A stretch of 64,000 nt of DNA from Flammeovirga sp. SJP92. Lineage in GTDB: Bacteria; Bacteroidota; Bacteroidia; Cytophagales; Flammeovirgaceae. The DNA lies in assembly GCF_001583495.1 (NCBI RefSeq), contig NZ_LQAQ01000099.1:192001-256000 (forward strand). The letters run 5' to 3'. A program made the translations under genes and the position numbers. The notes beneath the pieces were generated by a model. It saw only the letters and a program-made list of their open reading frames with translations. It searched no databases and had not been told where the DNA came from. Below, one piece after another: positions 24,813-33,760 of this stretch. The stretch's first letter is position 1. Each line of letters opens with the position of its first letter.

Positions 24813-25709
24813 CTATTCTTCTTCGAAATCGTCTTCAGACCCTAAGAAATTGATCTCTAAAAGCTGATCTAAAGATTCTATGTGTGTTTCTTCTCCCAAA
24901 TAAAATTCAGCAAATTGACTATAAATTTCTTGAGGAGTCATACCTTCTTCTCTTAGGTTTTTGATAGAATCAGCACCAGAAGATTTTGATAATTTTTGGC
25001 CGTTCTCATCCACAAGAAGAGGGTGGTGTAGAAATTCGATATCTTCAAATGCATCAATCTCTAATTTGTTAGCTAAGAAAGTCTGAGCAATTGTAGATTC
25101 TACTAAATCTTCACCTCTCACAATAAAGTCGATACTGTCATCGATGTCATCAATCAAAGAAGCCAATTGATAAGCATAGATACCGTCTTTTCTTCTGATC
25201 ACAAAATCCTTCATTACCTCATTCAGATTGAGAGCAATATCACCTATAAAAAGGTCTTCAAGTAATATTGGAACATCAGAAGTTGTTACCCTAATGGCAG
25301 TTTCGGGAGTGTCAAAAGGCAGGTTTAAGTCTCTGCACGTACCAGTGTAAATTCCTGAAGGAGAAGTTTCAAGAATTTGTTTTCTAGAACATTGACATGC
25401 AAATAAATCACCGTTATCCTTCAGTTTTTCAAAAGCGGATGTATAACGGTGATTTCTAATTTTTTGTGACCAGTTTTTGTGGAAATCGTCTACACTGAAA
25501 GGACCATTGTCGTAGTCTAATCCAAGCCATTCGATCGACCTGAATATATCTTCAATGTACTCGTCTCTAGTTCGTGTACTGTCGATATCATCAATACGTA
25601 ATAGTATTTCTCCATCTTCTTGTCGAGCTAAAATCCATGTGAGGATAAAAGAGAATGCGTTTCCAATATGAAGGAAACCGCTGGGTGTTGGAGCAAATCT
25701 TGTACGCAT
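24813..25709 (-). CDS. gluQ: Glutamyl-Q tRNA(Asp) synthetase
   Basis: 298 residues: a GluRS catalytic core without the anticodon-binding domain. Class I signature HIGN at 15-18 and KLSKS at 239-243. The zinc-site pattern Cys105-x-Cys107, Tyr121 and Cys125 is typical of GluQRS rather than full GluRS. It attaches glutamate to the queuosine of tRNA-Asp. Its proximity to aspS links two enzymes that act on the same tRNA. Confidence 0.88.
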   Translation of the reverse strand: MRTRFAPTPSGFLHIGNAFSFILTWILARQEDGEILLRIDDIDSTRTRDEYIEDIFRSIEWLGLDYDNGPFSVDDFHKNWSQKIRNHRYTSAFEKLKDNGDLFACQCSRKQILETSPSGIYTGTCRDLNLPFDTPETAIRVTTSDVPILLEDLFIGDIALNLNEVMKDFVIRRKDGIYAYQLASLIDDIDDSIDFIVRGEDLVESTIAQTFLANKLEIDAFEDIEFLHHPLLVDENGQKLSKSSGADSIKNLREEGMTPQEIYSQFAEFYLGEETHIESLDQLLEINFLGSEDDFEEE

Positions 25710-25736
25710 TGATGTATCTTTAAATTAATTTTTCAG

Positions 25737-25744
25737 CAAAGGTA
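25737..25744 (-). promoter_or_regulatory. Candidate -7 element of gluQ
   Basis: Minus strand TACCTTTG, an exact TAnnTTTG, 28 nt before the ATG. Confidence 0.35.
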
Positions 25745-25798
25745 CAAACTAGAAATTTAATCTGTTTAAGGGAGTGAATAAATAATTAAGGGGTAAAA

Positions 25799-25876
25799 TT
25801 AATTCGATTTTGCTAACAGTCTGTATGAACCCATAAAAACGACTGCAAGCACGAAAACACATGCAAGTAATTCCAT
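25799..25876 (-). CDS. Candidate 25-residue single-span membrane peptide
   Basis: A minus-strand ATG frame gives MELLACVFVLAVVFMGSYRL followed by LAKSN and stop: one hydrophobic helix with a basic C-terminal end, as in many bacterial small membrane proteins. It lies in the 510-nt gap 25710-26219, where I see nothing else. Support is composition only. Confidence 0.3.
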   Translation of the reverse strand: MELLACVFVLAVVFMGSYRLLAKSN

Positions 25877-26219
25877 AACTTATTGAGTTTGAAATAGAAA
25901 ATTAGTTATTGTTTTATTGAAGACAATTTAAATACTGAAAAGGACAAGTTTTTGTTTCGATTATTTTGTGGTTATTAAGGACTTGAACAATTGTCAAGTG
26001 CTACTTTATTTGTCTTCGAAAGCTAATTTACTAAAGTTCAAAAAAATACACTATTGTCACCAATCTAAAAGTTTCTCTTTATTGAGATAGTACAATTAGT
26101 TATGACAATAGTGTAATTATATATCTAATTATTAGACGTTTAAGGCTTTGATATAAAATAAGTTGTAAAAATGAATGAATAATTATTTCACTTCTTCAAC
26201 TGTATTCAGCCTTCAATTT

Positions 26220-27311
26220 TTACTTTTCAAGCTGACTTACTGCATATGCATAAGCACCTAATGAAATTGCCTCACTTGTTCCGATTTTAGAAACACCTAC
26301 ACCAATTTTCGGCGAAGCATCATACATCACAACATGATCAGTGAAAGGAACTTTGATTTCGTGTTGATTATTCTTCACGAAGTTAGTTTTCTCTTCCTCA
26401 TTTGTAAGGTCAAACACTTCAGCAACAAGTCTATCTTCTCCATGGTTGTATTTAGAACGCATTTCTTTCAGTACAGCAGGCATAAATAATTCTGAAGCAC
26501 CAGAAAGACCACCACCAATAACAACCAATGCATCGATTGTAGTACCTAAAGTACATAAAACATCACCAAGGTTTTCACCTAAAGTGTCAAATGCTTTTTG
26601 AGCACTTGCTTTATCACCTTCTTGCTCACCTTTAGCAATTTCAAAAATATCTTTTGGCGTTAATTCAGCATTGTCAACACCTGAATAGTCTTTATAGAAT
26701 TTTTGAACGGCACGGATACAAGAAGCTTCCTCTGCATTGATATGATCTAATACTTTTGAAGGCATCAACCAAATTTCACCACCCATACTGTTGTCACCAA
26801 TATGAAGATTGCCGTTGCTGACAATACCTCCACCAAGGCCAGTACCTAAAGTGATTCCAATAATATTTTTATATCTTTTTTCGCTTCCATTGGCTTCAAG
26901 CATAGCGTTCATTTCAGGCAATAAACCGCCAATAGCTTCACCGTAAGCATAAAGGTCGCCATCATTGTTGATAAATGCAGGAATACCAAAGTGATGCTGT
27001 AACATTGGTCCAAGTGCCACTCCGCCTCTGTAACCTGGCAGGTTATTCAAATCACCAATAATACCGTTAGGGTAATCAGCAGGACCAGGGAATGCAAAAC
27101 TAATTGCCTCAGGCTTACGATCACCCAATGCTTTGATCACGTGATTGAAGCCCTCTAAAATATTTTGTAAACTTTGTTCTAGGTTGTCTCCATTTGAAGG
27201 TAGTCTGTATGGATCTACAATCATTTTTCCACCTTGCATCGCAGAAAATACAAAATTAGTTCCACCGGCATCTAATGTTAAGACGATCTGTTTTTTGTCC
27301 TGAATTGACAT
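26220..27311 (-). CDS. ROK family sugar kinase-like protein without the zinc motif
   Basis: 363 residues. ATP-binding DAGGTN at 14-19, second phosphate motif GITLGTGLGGG and NNDGD with likely catalytic Asp117. The CxCGxxGC zinc motif of most ROK proteins is absent; the HIGDNSMGGEIW segment stands in its place. A C-terminal insertion (about 280-330, rich in Glu/Lys) makes it longer than typical ROK kinases. It probably phosphorylates a hexose or amino sugar. It is divergent from the second ROK gene at 27809 across a 500-nt gap. Confidence 0.8.
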   Translation of the reverse strand: MSIQDKKQIVLTLDAGGTNFVFSAMQGGKMIVDPYRLPSNGDNLEQSLQNILEGFNHVIKALGDRKPEAISFAFPGPADYPNGIIGDLNNLPGYRGGVALGPMLQHHFGIPAFINNDGDLYAYGEAIGGLLPEMNAMLEANGSEKRYKNIIGITLGTGLGGGIVSNGNLHIGDNSMGGEIWLMPSKVLDHINAEEASCIRAVQKFYKDYSGVDNAELTPKDIFEIAKGEQEGDKASAQKAFDTLGENLGDVLCTLGTTIDALVVIGGGLSGASELFMPAVLKEMRSKYNHGEDRLVAEVFDLTNEEEKTNFVKNNQHEIKVPFTDHVVMYDASPKIGVGVSKIGTSEAISLGAYAYAVSQLEK

Positions 27312-27519
27312 AGCTATTGGTTTAAAATAAAAATTGCGAGATTATAATAAATACTATCGATTTCTTCGATTTCATTCCATCAATCAACAAATTAATCTTT
27401 TCATTTCGAACTGTATTTGTCTGTTAAAACAGTTTATGGTAATAATGTTGAATAGTAAAGTAAATTAATAAACAGGTAATCTTGAAAACGAAGAGTAGTT
27501 ATATATAAGTAATCGGTAT

Positions 27520-27543
27520 CGGTTGCAAAAATAAATAAAGGAC
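27520..27543 (-). promoter_or_regulatory. Candidate regulatory site between the ROK genes
   Basis: In the gap 27312-27808 the minus strand carries TATTTTTG (27543-27536), directly followed by GCAACCGATACCGATT, which contains a direct CGAT-type repeat overlapping the possible -7 region. This could be an operator for a sugar-responsive regulator. The rest of the gap is AT-rich with no gene. Confidence 0.25.
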
Positions 27544-27808
27544 TGTAAATAATACTATGATCAGCCTCATTATGATGATGATTTTTATTATTCTTCAACT
27601 CAAGTGGTCAGCAAAAACACCATTGGAGTCATACAAAATATTATAGATCCACTTTCCAAATTAGATTTAATATTTTAAAGTTTTTTTAATTCCCGTTTAC
27701 ATTTTGTAATGAAAATCATTTCTTAATTAAATTTCTTTATTGTAATTAGCCAACTCAATTGAATTTGGTAAAATCAAACAAACACTTTTTCAAAATATAT
27801 ATTAAATC

Positions 27809-28783
27809 ATGACGACCGTAACTTTAGGTATTGACGTAGGAGGTACGAATACAAAAATTGGTTTTGTAGACAAACACGGTAGATGTTTGGCTAGTACTCA
27901 CATCCCTACAGGTGCAGATGAGCCGTTTGCTAACTTCTTATCGAACGTATTTTCTACTGTAGATAAATTAAAAGAAGAAGCAGGTGATGTAGAAATGGTT
28001 GCAGTTGGAATCGGTGCTCCAAATGCCAACTACTACAATGGTAAAATTGAAGAAGCAGTTAACCTTAAGGGTTGGGGAAAAGAAGTTGCGATTGCTGACT
28101 TAATGGAAGAGCACTTCAAAGTTCCTGTTGCTATCACTAATGATGCAAACGCAGCCGCTTTAGGTGAAATGAAATTTGGTGTAGCACAAGGAATGAAAAA
28201 CTTCGTTGTAGTTACTTTAGGTACTGGTTTGGGTAGTGGTATCATCGTAAACGGTGACTTATTATACGGTCATGATGGTTTTGCTGGTGAGCTAGGACAC
28301 ATCAATGTAGTAGAAAATGGACGTATCTGTGGTTGTGGCCGTAGAGGTTGTTTAGAAACTTATGTTTCTGCTACAGGTATCAAACGTACTATGTTTGAAT
28401 TATTAGCAGACAGCAATGGTACAAGTTCTTTAGCTGACAAGACGTTTGAGGAGTTGACAGCAAAAGATATCTTCGATGCGGCTGAGGCTGGTGACGAATT
28501 AGCAAAAGAAGCATTTGAAGTAACTGGTGAGATTTTAGGTAAAGCTTTAGCAGATACAATTGCAATCTTTAGCCCTGAAGCTATTGTATTGTTTGGTGGT
28601 TTAGCAAGTGCTGGTAATTACATCACTGAACCAACTCGTACAGCTATGGAGGAAAATTGCTTACATATCTTCAAAGGTAAAACTAAATTAGTAGTTTCTA
28701 ACTTAGAAGGTGACAACACAGCAATCTTAGGTTCTTCAGCTTTAGCTTGGCAAGAATATGAAAAAAAACAAGCTAACGCATAA
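27809..28783 (+). CDS. ROK family glucokinase-like protein
   Basis: 324 residues, typical ROK length. DVGGTN at 9-14, NDANAAALGE with catalytic Asp112, TLGTGLGSG phosphate loop, and an intact zinc site: His164 in ELGHINV and CGCGRRGC (Cys174, Cys176, Cys181). This set is that of bacterial ROK glucokinases (glucose to glucose-6-phosphate, cytoplasmic). It ends at a strong bidirectional terminator. Confidence 0.88.
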   Translation: MTTVTLGIDVGGTNTKIGFVDKHGRCLASTHIPTGADEPFANFLSNVFSTVDKLKEEAGDVEMVAVGIGAPNANYYNGKIEEAVNLKGWGKEVAIADLMEEHFKVPVAITNDANAAALGEMKFGVAQGMKNFVVVTLGTGLGSGIIVNGDLLYGHDGFAGELGHINVVENGRICGCGRRGCLETYVSATGIKRTMFELLADSNGTSSLADKTFEELTAKDIFDAAEAGDELAKEAFEVTGEILGKALADTIAIFSPEAIVLFGGLASAGNYITEPTRTAMEENCLHIFKGKTKLVVSNLEGDNTAILGSSALAWQEYEKKQANA

Positions 28784-28803
28784 GCTCGTTTGAATCTAAA
28801 ATG

Positions 28804-28843
28804 AAAACACTCACTTCTGTAAAAGGAAGTGAGTGTTTTTTTT
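28804..28843. terminator. Bidirectional terminator
   Basis: A 14-bp stem (AAAACACTCACTTC with GAAGTGAGTGTTTT) around TGTAAAAG, with T-runs in both directions. It serves the ROK gene and the convergent small membrane gene, whose stop codon directly abuts it. Confidence 0.85.
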
Positions 28844-29024
28844 ATAAATACTTTTTTGACAATGGTAGATACACGATGCCGTATATTACCGTTATAATCA
28901 TTGCTCTTATTGTAAAACCTGATAAGGTAAGTTCGCTTGATTCAACTATTAAATATTCCAGTAAAAAGGATAGTAAAAAAAGCATTAGCAAATTGGACAT
29001 GAACGTATTGACTTGTTGGATCAT
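28842..29024 (-). CDS. Small two-helix membrane protein
   Basis: 60 residues: MIQQVNTFMSNLLMLFLLSF opens a first helix, then ESSELTLSG, a second helix (IRAMIITVIYGIVYL) and a basic end SKKYL. An overlapping plus-strand frame exists but starts inside the terminator, so the minus frame is preferred. The convergent layout with a shared terminator supports a real gene. Function unknown. Confidence 0.5.
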   Translation of the reverse strand: MIQQVNTFMSNLLMLFLLSFLLEYLIVESSELTLSGFTIRAMIITVIYGIVYLPLSKKYL

Positions 29025-29090
29025 TGAATTAGGGTAAAATTGACGTTAATTGAATATTCTTTAATTTATATTATTTATTGGAATAAAACA

Positions 29091-29147
29091 AATAAATATT
29101 CCCTTCTTATAACATTATGTAACTATAAGAAGGGGGGGATATTTATT
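29091..29147. repeat. Hairpin in the gap before the beta-helix lipoprotein
   Basis: CCCTTCTTATA pairs with TATAAGAAGGG and is extended by outer AATAAATAT/ATATTTATT across a G bulge. A related hairpin follows at 29226-29260. Confidence 0.55.
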
Positions 29148-29225
29148 CTTTGAAGGATTTGGATTAGAGCATATTTGAATCAATTCAATCAATCTATTTT
29201 AGGACTTTACACACAGTATAAAAAA

Positions 29226-29260
29226 GCCCCCTCTTACTGTATAATTACAAGAAGGGGTTT
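29226..29260 (+). terminator. Terminator-like hairpin of unknown transcript
   Basis: CCCCCTCTT pairs imperfectly with AAGAAGGGG, followed by TTTTATTG. No plus-strand gene precedes it, so it may end a small RNA from about 29100. The gap 29025-29505 shows no gene. Confidence 0.4.
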
Positions 29261-29444
29261 TATTGATAATGTGATTTTGGAACAGTTAATAGTAGATAGA
29301 TCTCTCAACTCTATCTATTTGTACAGCTTATTACTAAAATGAAGAATTGTAAATAAAAATAGCCGTACGCTTAACTTTCTTTGATAATAGAAAATAGGTT
29401 TTATGAGTGTTATTGAGTTCCAAAAATTTGATATGATTTTTATG

Positions 29445-29480
29445 AAGAGCCTTTACTTTAATTAAACAGTAAAGGCTCTT
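29445..29480 (-). terminator. Hairpin after the beta-helix lipoprotein gene
   Basis: Perfect 13-bp stem AAGAGCCTTTACT with AGTAAAGGCTCTT, 25 nt past the stop of the gene at 29506. There is no clear T-run, so it may stabilise the 3' end instead of terminating. Confidence 0.55.
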
Positions 29481-29505
29481 GGGATTTATGTTAAACCAAA
29501 GCTAA

Positions 29506-30720
29506 TTATTGTCTCGAAGCTTTGTATTCGATATCTTTTTCTAATGATTCAGATACGTTTAAGTTTGTAACTTTGAAATCATCAGCATCACCGTTGTAAG
29601 TGTTGTCCACGTGCTCTAATGTTACATCATGCTCGATAGAAACACCTGTAGGGAAACCTTTCACGATTACGTTCTCCATCGTTACTTTAGAACCTACACG
29701 GATTTTGAAACCTTGTGAATCAGAACCATTCTCTTCAGCAATCACTGTGATGTTCTTCAGAGTAGGGTGAGAGTAAGGAGTTGCCTCGTGGTTTTGTGAG
29801 TTATTGTCACCTTCGAAACCACGGTCACAACCTTCAGCTACGTGAGCATAAGCATTTTCTAAAGTACCAGTCCAACCTTCAGTCCAGTCAAATTGATCAT
29901 CTTTATTGTCTGTAGACACTAAGAAAGAAGCGTTTGCAGTACCACCAAACCACTCAAATCCATCATCATCACCTTTGTGAGCTTGTAAGTGATGACATTC
30001 AGTTTGATTACCAACACCGTTGAATGTAAAACCATTGTGCTCTTTGTCAGTAGTGATTTCGTTACCACCAAACTCTAAACGGATGTATGATAATGAACCA
30101 GAGTCATCGCTAGGATTGTCTCCACCGTACCATAACTCTTCACCGTCAATACCAGTACCTACTTCTGGATGCGCCTTGCCACCCTCTACGTTGATAGGAG
30201 CATATCCATTGATGATGATACCACCCCATGAACCAGGAACTTGATCTTGAGAAGTGAATACAATCATATTTTCCGCAGTACCGTTTGCTTCAATTTTACC
30301 ACCTTGCTCAACCATTAGGTAAGCTACATCTTCACCTTCAAGGTCTACTACTCTTACACCTGGCTCGATAGTCAGTGTAGCACCATTTCTAACGTGAACA
30401 CCACCTGCTAAGATCCAAGTAGAGTTTTCTTCTAATGTTAGATCAGAATTGATGTTTCTAGGAAGAGTTCCGTCTGCATTGTCTGCAGTTACATCAGAAA
30501 CGTCAGTACCTGGGTAATTCACATCTACAGCCCAATCACCTGGAGTCCATCCTGTAGCTGAACCATCGATAGCGATAGGCTGTTGCTCTGTTAATTTTGC
30601 TGCAAGGATTTCTCCATCACTTTGTGAAGGTCCTTCAGTAGTTTCGTCGTTGTTGTTACAAGCGACAAGAACAGAAGCTAACATTGAAATAGCTGCGAAT
30701 TTTTGTACTAAGTTTTTCAT
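29506..30720 (-). CDS. Beta-helix-type lipoprotein paired with a TonB-dependent receptor
   Basis: 404 residues. Lipoprotein signal with LVAC (Cys21). The mature part, after an acidic linker, reads as a right-handed beta-helix: RNGATLTIEPGVRV, KIEANGTAENMIVFTSQ, GSWGGIIINGYAPIN, LSYIRLEFGGNEI, then GDDDGFEWFGGTAN and LKNITVIAEEN. Lipoproteins of this shape are often annotated vaguely; the role is unknown. It lies 45 nt downstream of the TonB-dependent receptor gene on the same strand, so it is most likely the surface partner of that receptor. Confidence 0.75.
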   Translation of the reverse strand: MKNLVQKFAAISMLASVLVACNNNDETTEGPSQSDGEILAAKLTEQQPIAIDGSATGWTPGDWAVDVNYPGTDVSDVTADNADGTLPRNINSDLTLEENSTWILAGGVHVRNGATLTIEPGVRVVDLEGEDVAYLMVEQGGKIEANGTAENMIVFTSQDQVPGSWGGIIINGYAPINVEGGKAHPEVGTGIDGEELWYGGDNPSDDSGSLSYIRLEFGGNEITTDKEHNGFTFNGVGNQTECHHLQAHKGDDDGFEWFGGTANASFLVSTDNKDDQFDWTEGWTGTLENAYAHVAEGCDRGFEGDNNSQNHEATPYSHPTLKNITVIAEENGSDSQGFKIRVGSKVTMENVIVKGFPTGVSIEHDVTLEHVDNTYNGDADDFKVTNLNVSESLEKDIEYKASRQ

Positions 30721-30765
30721 TTGATTGAAAGGTTTTAGAAAAAATGAATTGAAAATTGATTTTAA

Positions 30766-33534
30766 TTAGAATGTGTAAGAAAGACCTACACCTAGTTCCA
30801 TCCCCAGTTTATAGGCCGAAACTTGCTTTGTTGTACCACCTTCGAATTTTTGATAACGTTCGATAGATGGATTTAATAAGTTTTTAGCTGATACATTAAA
30901 GCTTAATGCATCCTTGATTTTATTTCTTACGATAAGGTCTAATGTACCGAATGATTTCTCATAAATATCACCAGCTCCCATTGCTCCAGCAGCAAATATT
31001 CTGTCACCAAATGTGGTATAAGTTAAGGTGAAGATGGAGTGGATATTGCCATTATTCCAGTCTTGTTGATAACCTACGTTGGCATTGACAATGTAAGGAG
31101 ACGCTCCTTGTAAAGCTCTTTGTCTATTTGTTACAATTGTATTGATGTCATCACCAATTGTCATTTGAGAGTACATAAAAGTACCGTTCATTCCAATTGT
31201 AGTATTTCTTAAAGCTTCAGAACCGTTGTTGATGATAAAACCTAATGATTTTTCAAATTCAATTTCAATACCTGCTACTGTTGCAGTACCGATATTGTCG
31301 AAAGAATAAACGTTACCGGCAGATGGTCTAGCTACTTTCTCAATTGGATTATCCAAGTATTTACCAAATAAACCTACTGAGAATAATTCTCCTGAATTAG
31401 GGAAGATCTCGTACTTCAAATCCACGTTATAATTCTGAGCATTTTTCAAGTTAGGATTACCAATAATGGCTTCACCACCAACTACAGTTTGATATTCAAA
31501 AGGAATTAACTCTCTCATACCAGGTCTTGTAATTGTTTTACTTGCAGCGAACCTCATATTTGATCTTTCATCCAAAGAATATTTCAAGTTGAAAGAAGGT
31601 AAGAATTCTACTGATTCATAAGCGTCCTCTCTGTATGGATCAGCAATCAAATCACCTTGCATTTTGTATTTGACATATTGTTCACCAATTTCAGTCCTTA
31701 CACCCACATTCATTTTTAATTTGTTTGGCATGATATCATAATCATATCCAGTGTAGAAGGAGTGAACATCCATTTTAGCTTGGAAATAATTATTTGGGAT
31801 CGTAAAAGGAGAGTAGAAGATCGTTTCGTTCTGAATCCACTCATTGATTCTTGCATTCGGGTCTTCAGAATTAATTCCTCTCACCACAGCACTGCTTGAT
31901 CTGATGTTCGTTTGGAACCATTCGAACTCTCTGTTTTTTGATTTCATCTGATATCCAAATCTCAAAGTGCTTCTAAAGCCATCATTTGCATTATCCAAAG
32001 CACCTAGACCAATGGAAACGTCTGTTCTCGCAGCATATTCTACCTCGTTCATTTCACCCCAGTAACGGTGATTGTCAAATGCATTTCTTGAGAATAAGTT
32101 GACTTCTTTACCATCTACAGATTTATCCGAGAATAATAATTGTCTTCGGTCAGGTTCTTGTGAGATGGTTGCCGTTCTTGAAACACCCCATGTAAAGTGT
32201 AATCGGTCATTTTCCATAAACTTGTGATCACCTGAGAACTGATTTACGAAGATTGTATTCTGTAGATAAGTGTTTCTTCTAGCAAATAAAGTTTCAGTAT
32301 CTAAGTCATTATTATAACCATAGTTCTCATCAACAGAGTTGAAAGATTCATTGACAACAATATTATTCAGTTTAAACTTATGTTTATTATTCACTTCGAA
32401 GGTTAAGTTCAGCAATGCAGAAGTATTGGTAGAGTAGATCCATTCTTCACGGTCATAATCTACATAAGGAGTAGCTTGTGCATTATATGCAGCAAAACGA
32501 CCGTCTCTATATTCATATTTGTTACTGTGAGCTAACGACCCAATAATACCAAATACGCTTTCATCTCCAATATTCCAAGATTTTCCGCCAGAAGCATTCA
32601 ATCCAATATTTAGCGGTGCATTGCTAGTAGTTGGGGACCATGATGTATTATAAGCGCCAGGTTCTCCGTTTGGAGTGATAGTCGGTACGCCTCCTTCAGG
32701 TCTTTGTCTGGCATTTCCATTAAAACCTAAAGCTTCATATTGACCATCTTTATGTGTTTTGAAATCATTAAATGTGGCCAAAGTATTGTAAGCTCCTGAG
32801 ATGCCAATTGTAAAGAAAGCGTCATCAGGGTAATCTTTTAAAGTGATATCAATGTTTGCTCCAGCAAAGTCTCCGTATAATTCTGGAGTTGCTGTTTTTG
32901 ATACACCAATATTTTTTACTAAATCAGTAGGGAAGATTGATAATGGGATAACTTTTAAATCAGGATTGGTAGATGGAACAGGTAGCCCATTCATAGTGGC
33001 GATATTATAACGGTCTCCTAAACCTCTTACATAAAGTCCTTTGCCTCTCACTTTAGCAACGCCCGTCATTTTTGTCATGGCTCCTTCTACATCAGAAACA
33101 CCCTTAACAGACATCTCTTCTGCACCAATAGATTCAATCATGACATCCGCGTTTTTACGTTGTACCATCAAAGCCTCAGCACTTTCAGTATTGGCTTTTG
33201 CAACAATCTCAACAGCGTCAAGTTCTTGTGCATCTACCTCTAAAGTAAATTTTAATTGATGGTTTTGGCCTGCAACTACATTGAGAGATTGAGAGATGGT
33301 TTTATAACCAATAAAAGTTGCAAGAATTTCTTTTTGTCCAGCTTCAGCAAGAAAAGAGAACTGTCCATAAATGTCAGTGGAAGCACCAGTGTTTGTTCCT
33401 TTGATAATCACACTTGCTCCAATAATTTCTTCACCTGTATCAGCATCAAGCACAGTACCAGAGATTGTACCTTTTTGTGCCCAAGATGTCAGTCCAATTG
33501 AAGTTAAAAAAATCAGGAATAAAAATTTCTTCAT
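30766..33534 (-). CDS. TonB-dependent outer-membrane receptor
   Basis: 922 residues. Signal peptide 1-19, a carboxypeptidase-regulatory-like (CarbopepD_reg) domain at about 20-105 (GTISGTVLDADTGEEIIGAS), plug domain about 115-235 (GVAKVRGKGLYVRGLGDRYN), and a C-terminal beta-barrel ending in aromatic GVGLSYTF. It imports a ligand across the outer membrane with TonB energy. It is shorter than SusC-type receptors and has a beta-helix lipoprotein partner rather than SusD, so the ligand is not indicated. Confidence 0.92.
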   Translation of the reverse strand: MKKFLFLIFLTSIGLTSWAQKGTISGTVLDADTGEEIIGASVIIKGTNTGASTDIYGQFSFLAEAGQKEILATFIGYKTISQSLNVVAGQNHQLKFTLEVDAQELDAVEIVAKANTESAEALMVQRKNADVMIESIGAEEMSVKGVSDVEGAMTKMTGVAKVRGKGLYVRGLGDRYNIATMNGLPVPSTNPDLKVIPLSIFPTDLVKNIGVSKTATPELYGDFAGANIDITLKDYPDDAFFTIGISGAYNTLATFNDFKTHKDGQYEALGFNGNARQRPEGGVPTITPNGEPGAYNTSWSPTTSNAPLNIGLNASGGKSWNIGDESVFGIIGSLAHSNKYEYRDGRFAAYNAQATPYVDYDREEWIYSTNTSALLNLTFEVNNKHKFKLNNIVVNESFNSVDENYGYNNDLDTETLFARRNTYLQNTIFVNQFSGDHKFMENDRLHFTWGVSRTATISQEPDRRQLLFSDKSVDGKEVNLFSRNAFDNHRYWGEMNEVEYAARTDVSIGLGALDNANDGFRSTLRFGYQMKSKNREFEWFQTNIRSSSAVVRGINSEDPNARINEWIQNETIFYSPFTIPNNYFQAKMDVHSFYTGYDYDIMPNKLKMNVGVRTEIGEQYVKYKMQGDLIADPYREDAYESVEFLPSFNLKYSLDERSNMRFAASKTITRPGMRELIPFEYQTVVGGEAIIGNPNLKNAQNYNVDLKYEIFPNSGELFSVGLFGKYLDNPIEKVARPSAGNVYSFDNIGTATVAGIEIEFEKSLGFIINNGSEALRNTTIGMNGTFMYSQMTIGDDINTIVTNRQRALQGASPYIVNANVGYQQDWNNGNIHSIFTLTYTTFGDRIFAAGAMGAGDIYEKSFGTLDLIVRNKIKDALSFNVSAKNLLNPSIERYQKFEGGTTKQVSAYKLGMELGVGLSYTF

Positions 33535-33560
33535 TTGTTAATCGGTTTTATTTACGTCGG

Positions 33561-33568
33561 CAAAAGTA
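33561..33568 (-). promoter_or_regulatory. Candidate -7 element of the TonB-dependent receptor gene
   Basis: Minus strand TACTTTTG, an exact TAnnTTTG, 27 nt before the ATG. Confidence 0.4.
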
Positions 33569-33760
33569 GACGAAATAGATCTCTCCGATTTATACCAAAA
33601 ATGAAGCTTTTATGAATTGAAAAAATTGTGTATGATGTTAATGTTAATCTGTTAAAACGCTGTAATTGTGATTGTTGTTAATTTATATAATGAATGTAAA
33701 ACCTAAAAATAACTAAATCCATATAACAAAGATCACATGAATTTAGTTGGTTTTAATGTA

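Noticed and set aside
28801-29037. Plus-strand 78-residue frame
   Set aside because: It starts in the terminator hairpin and overlaps a better minus-strand membrane protein.
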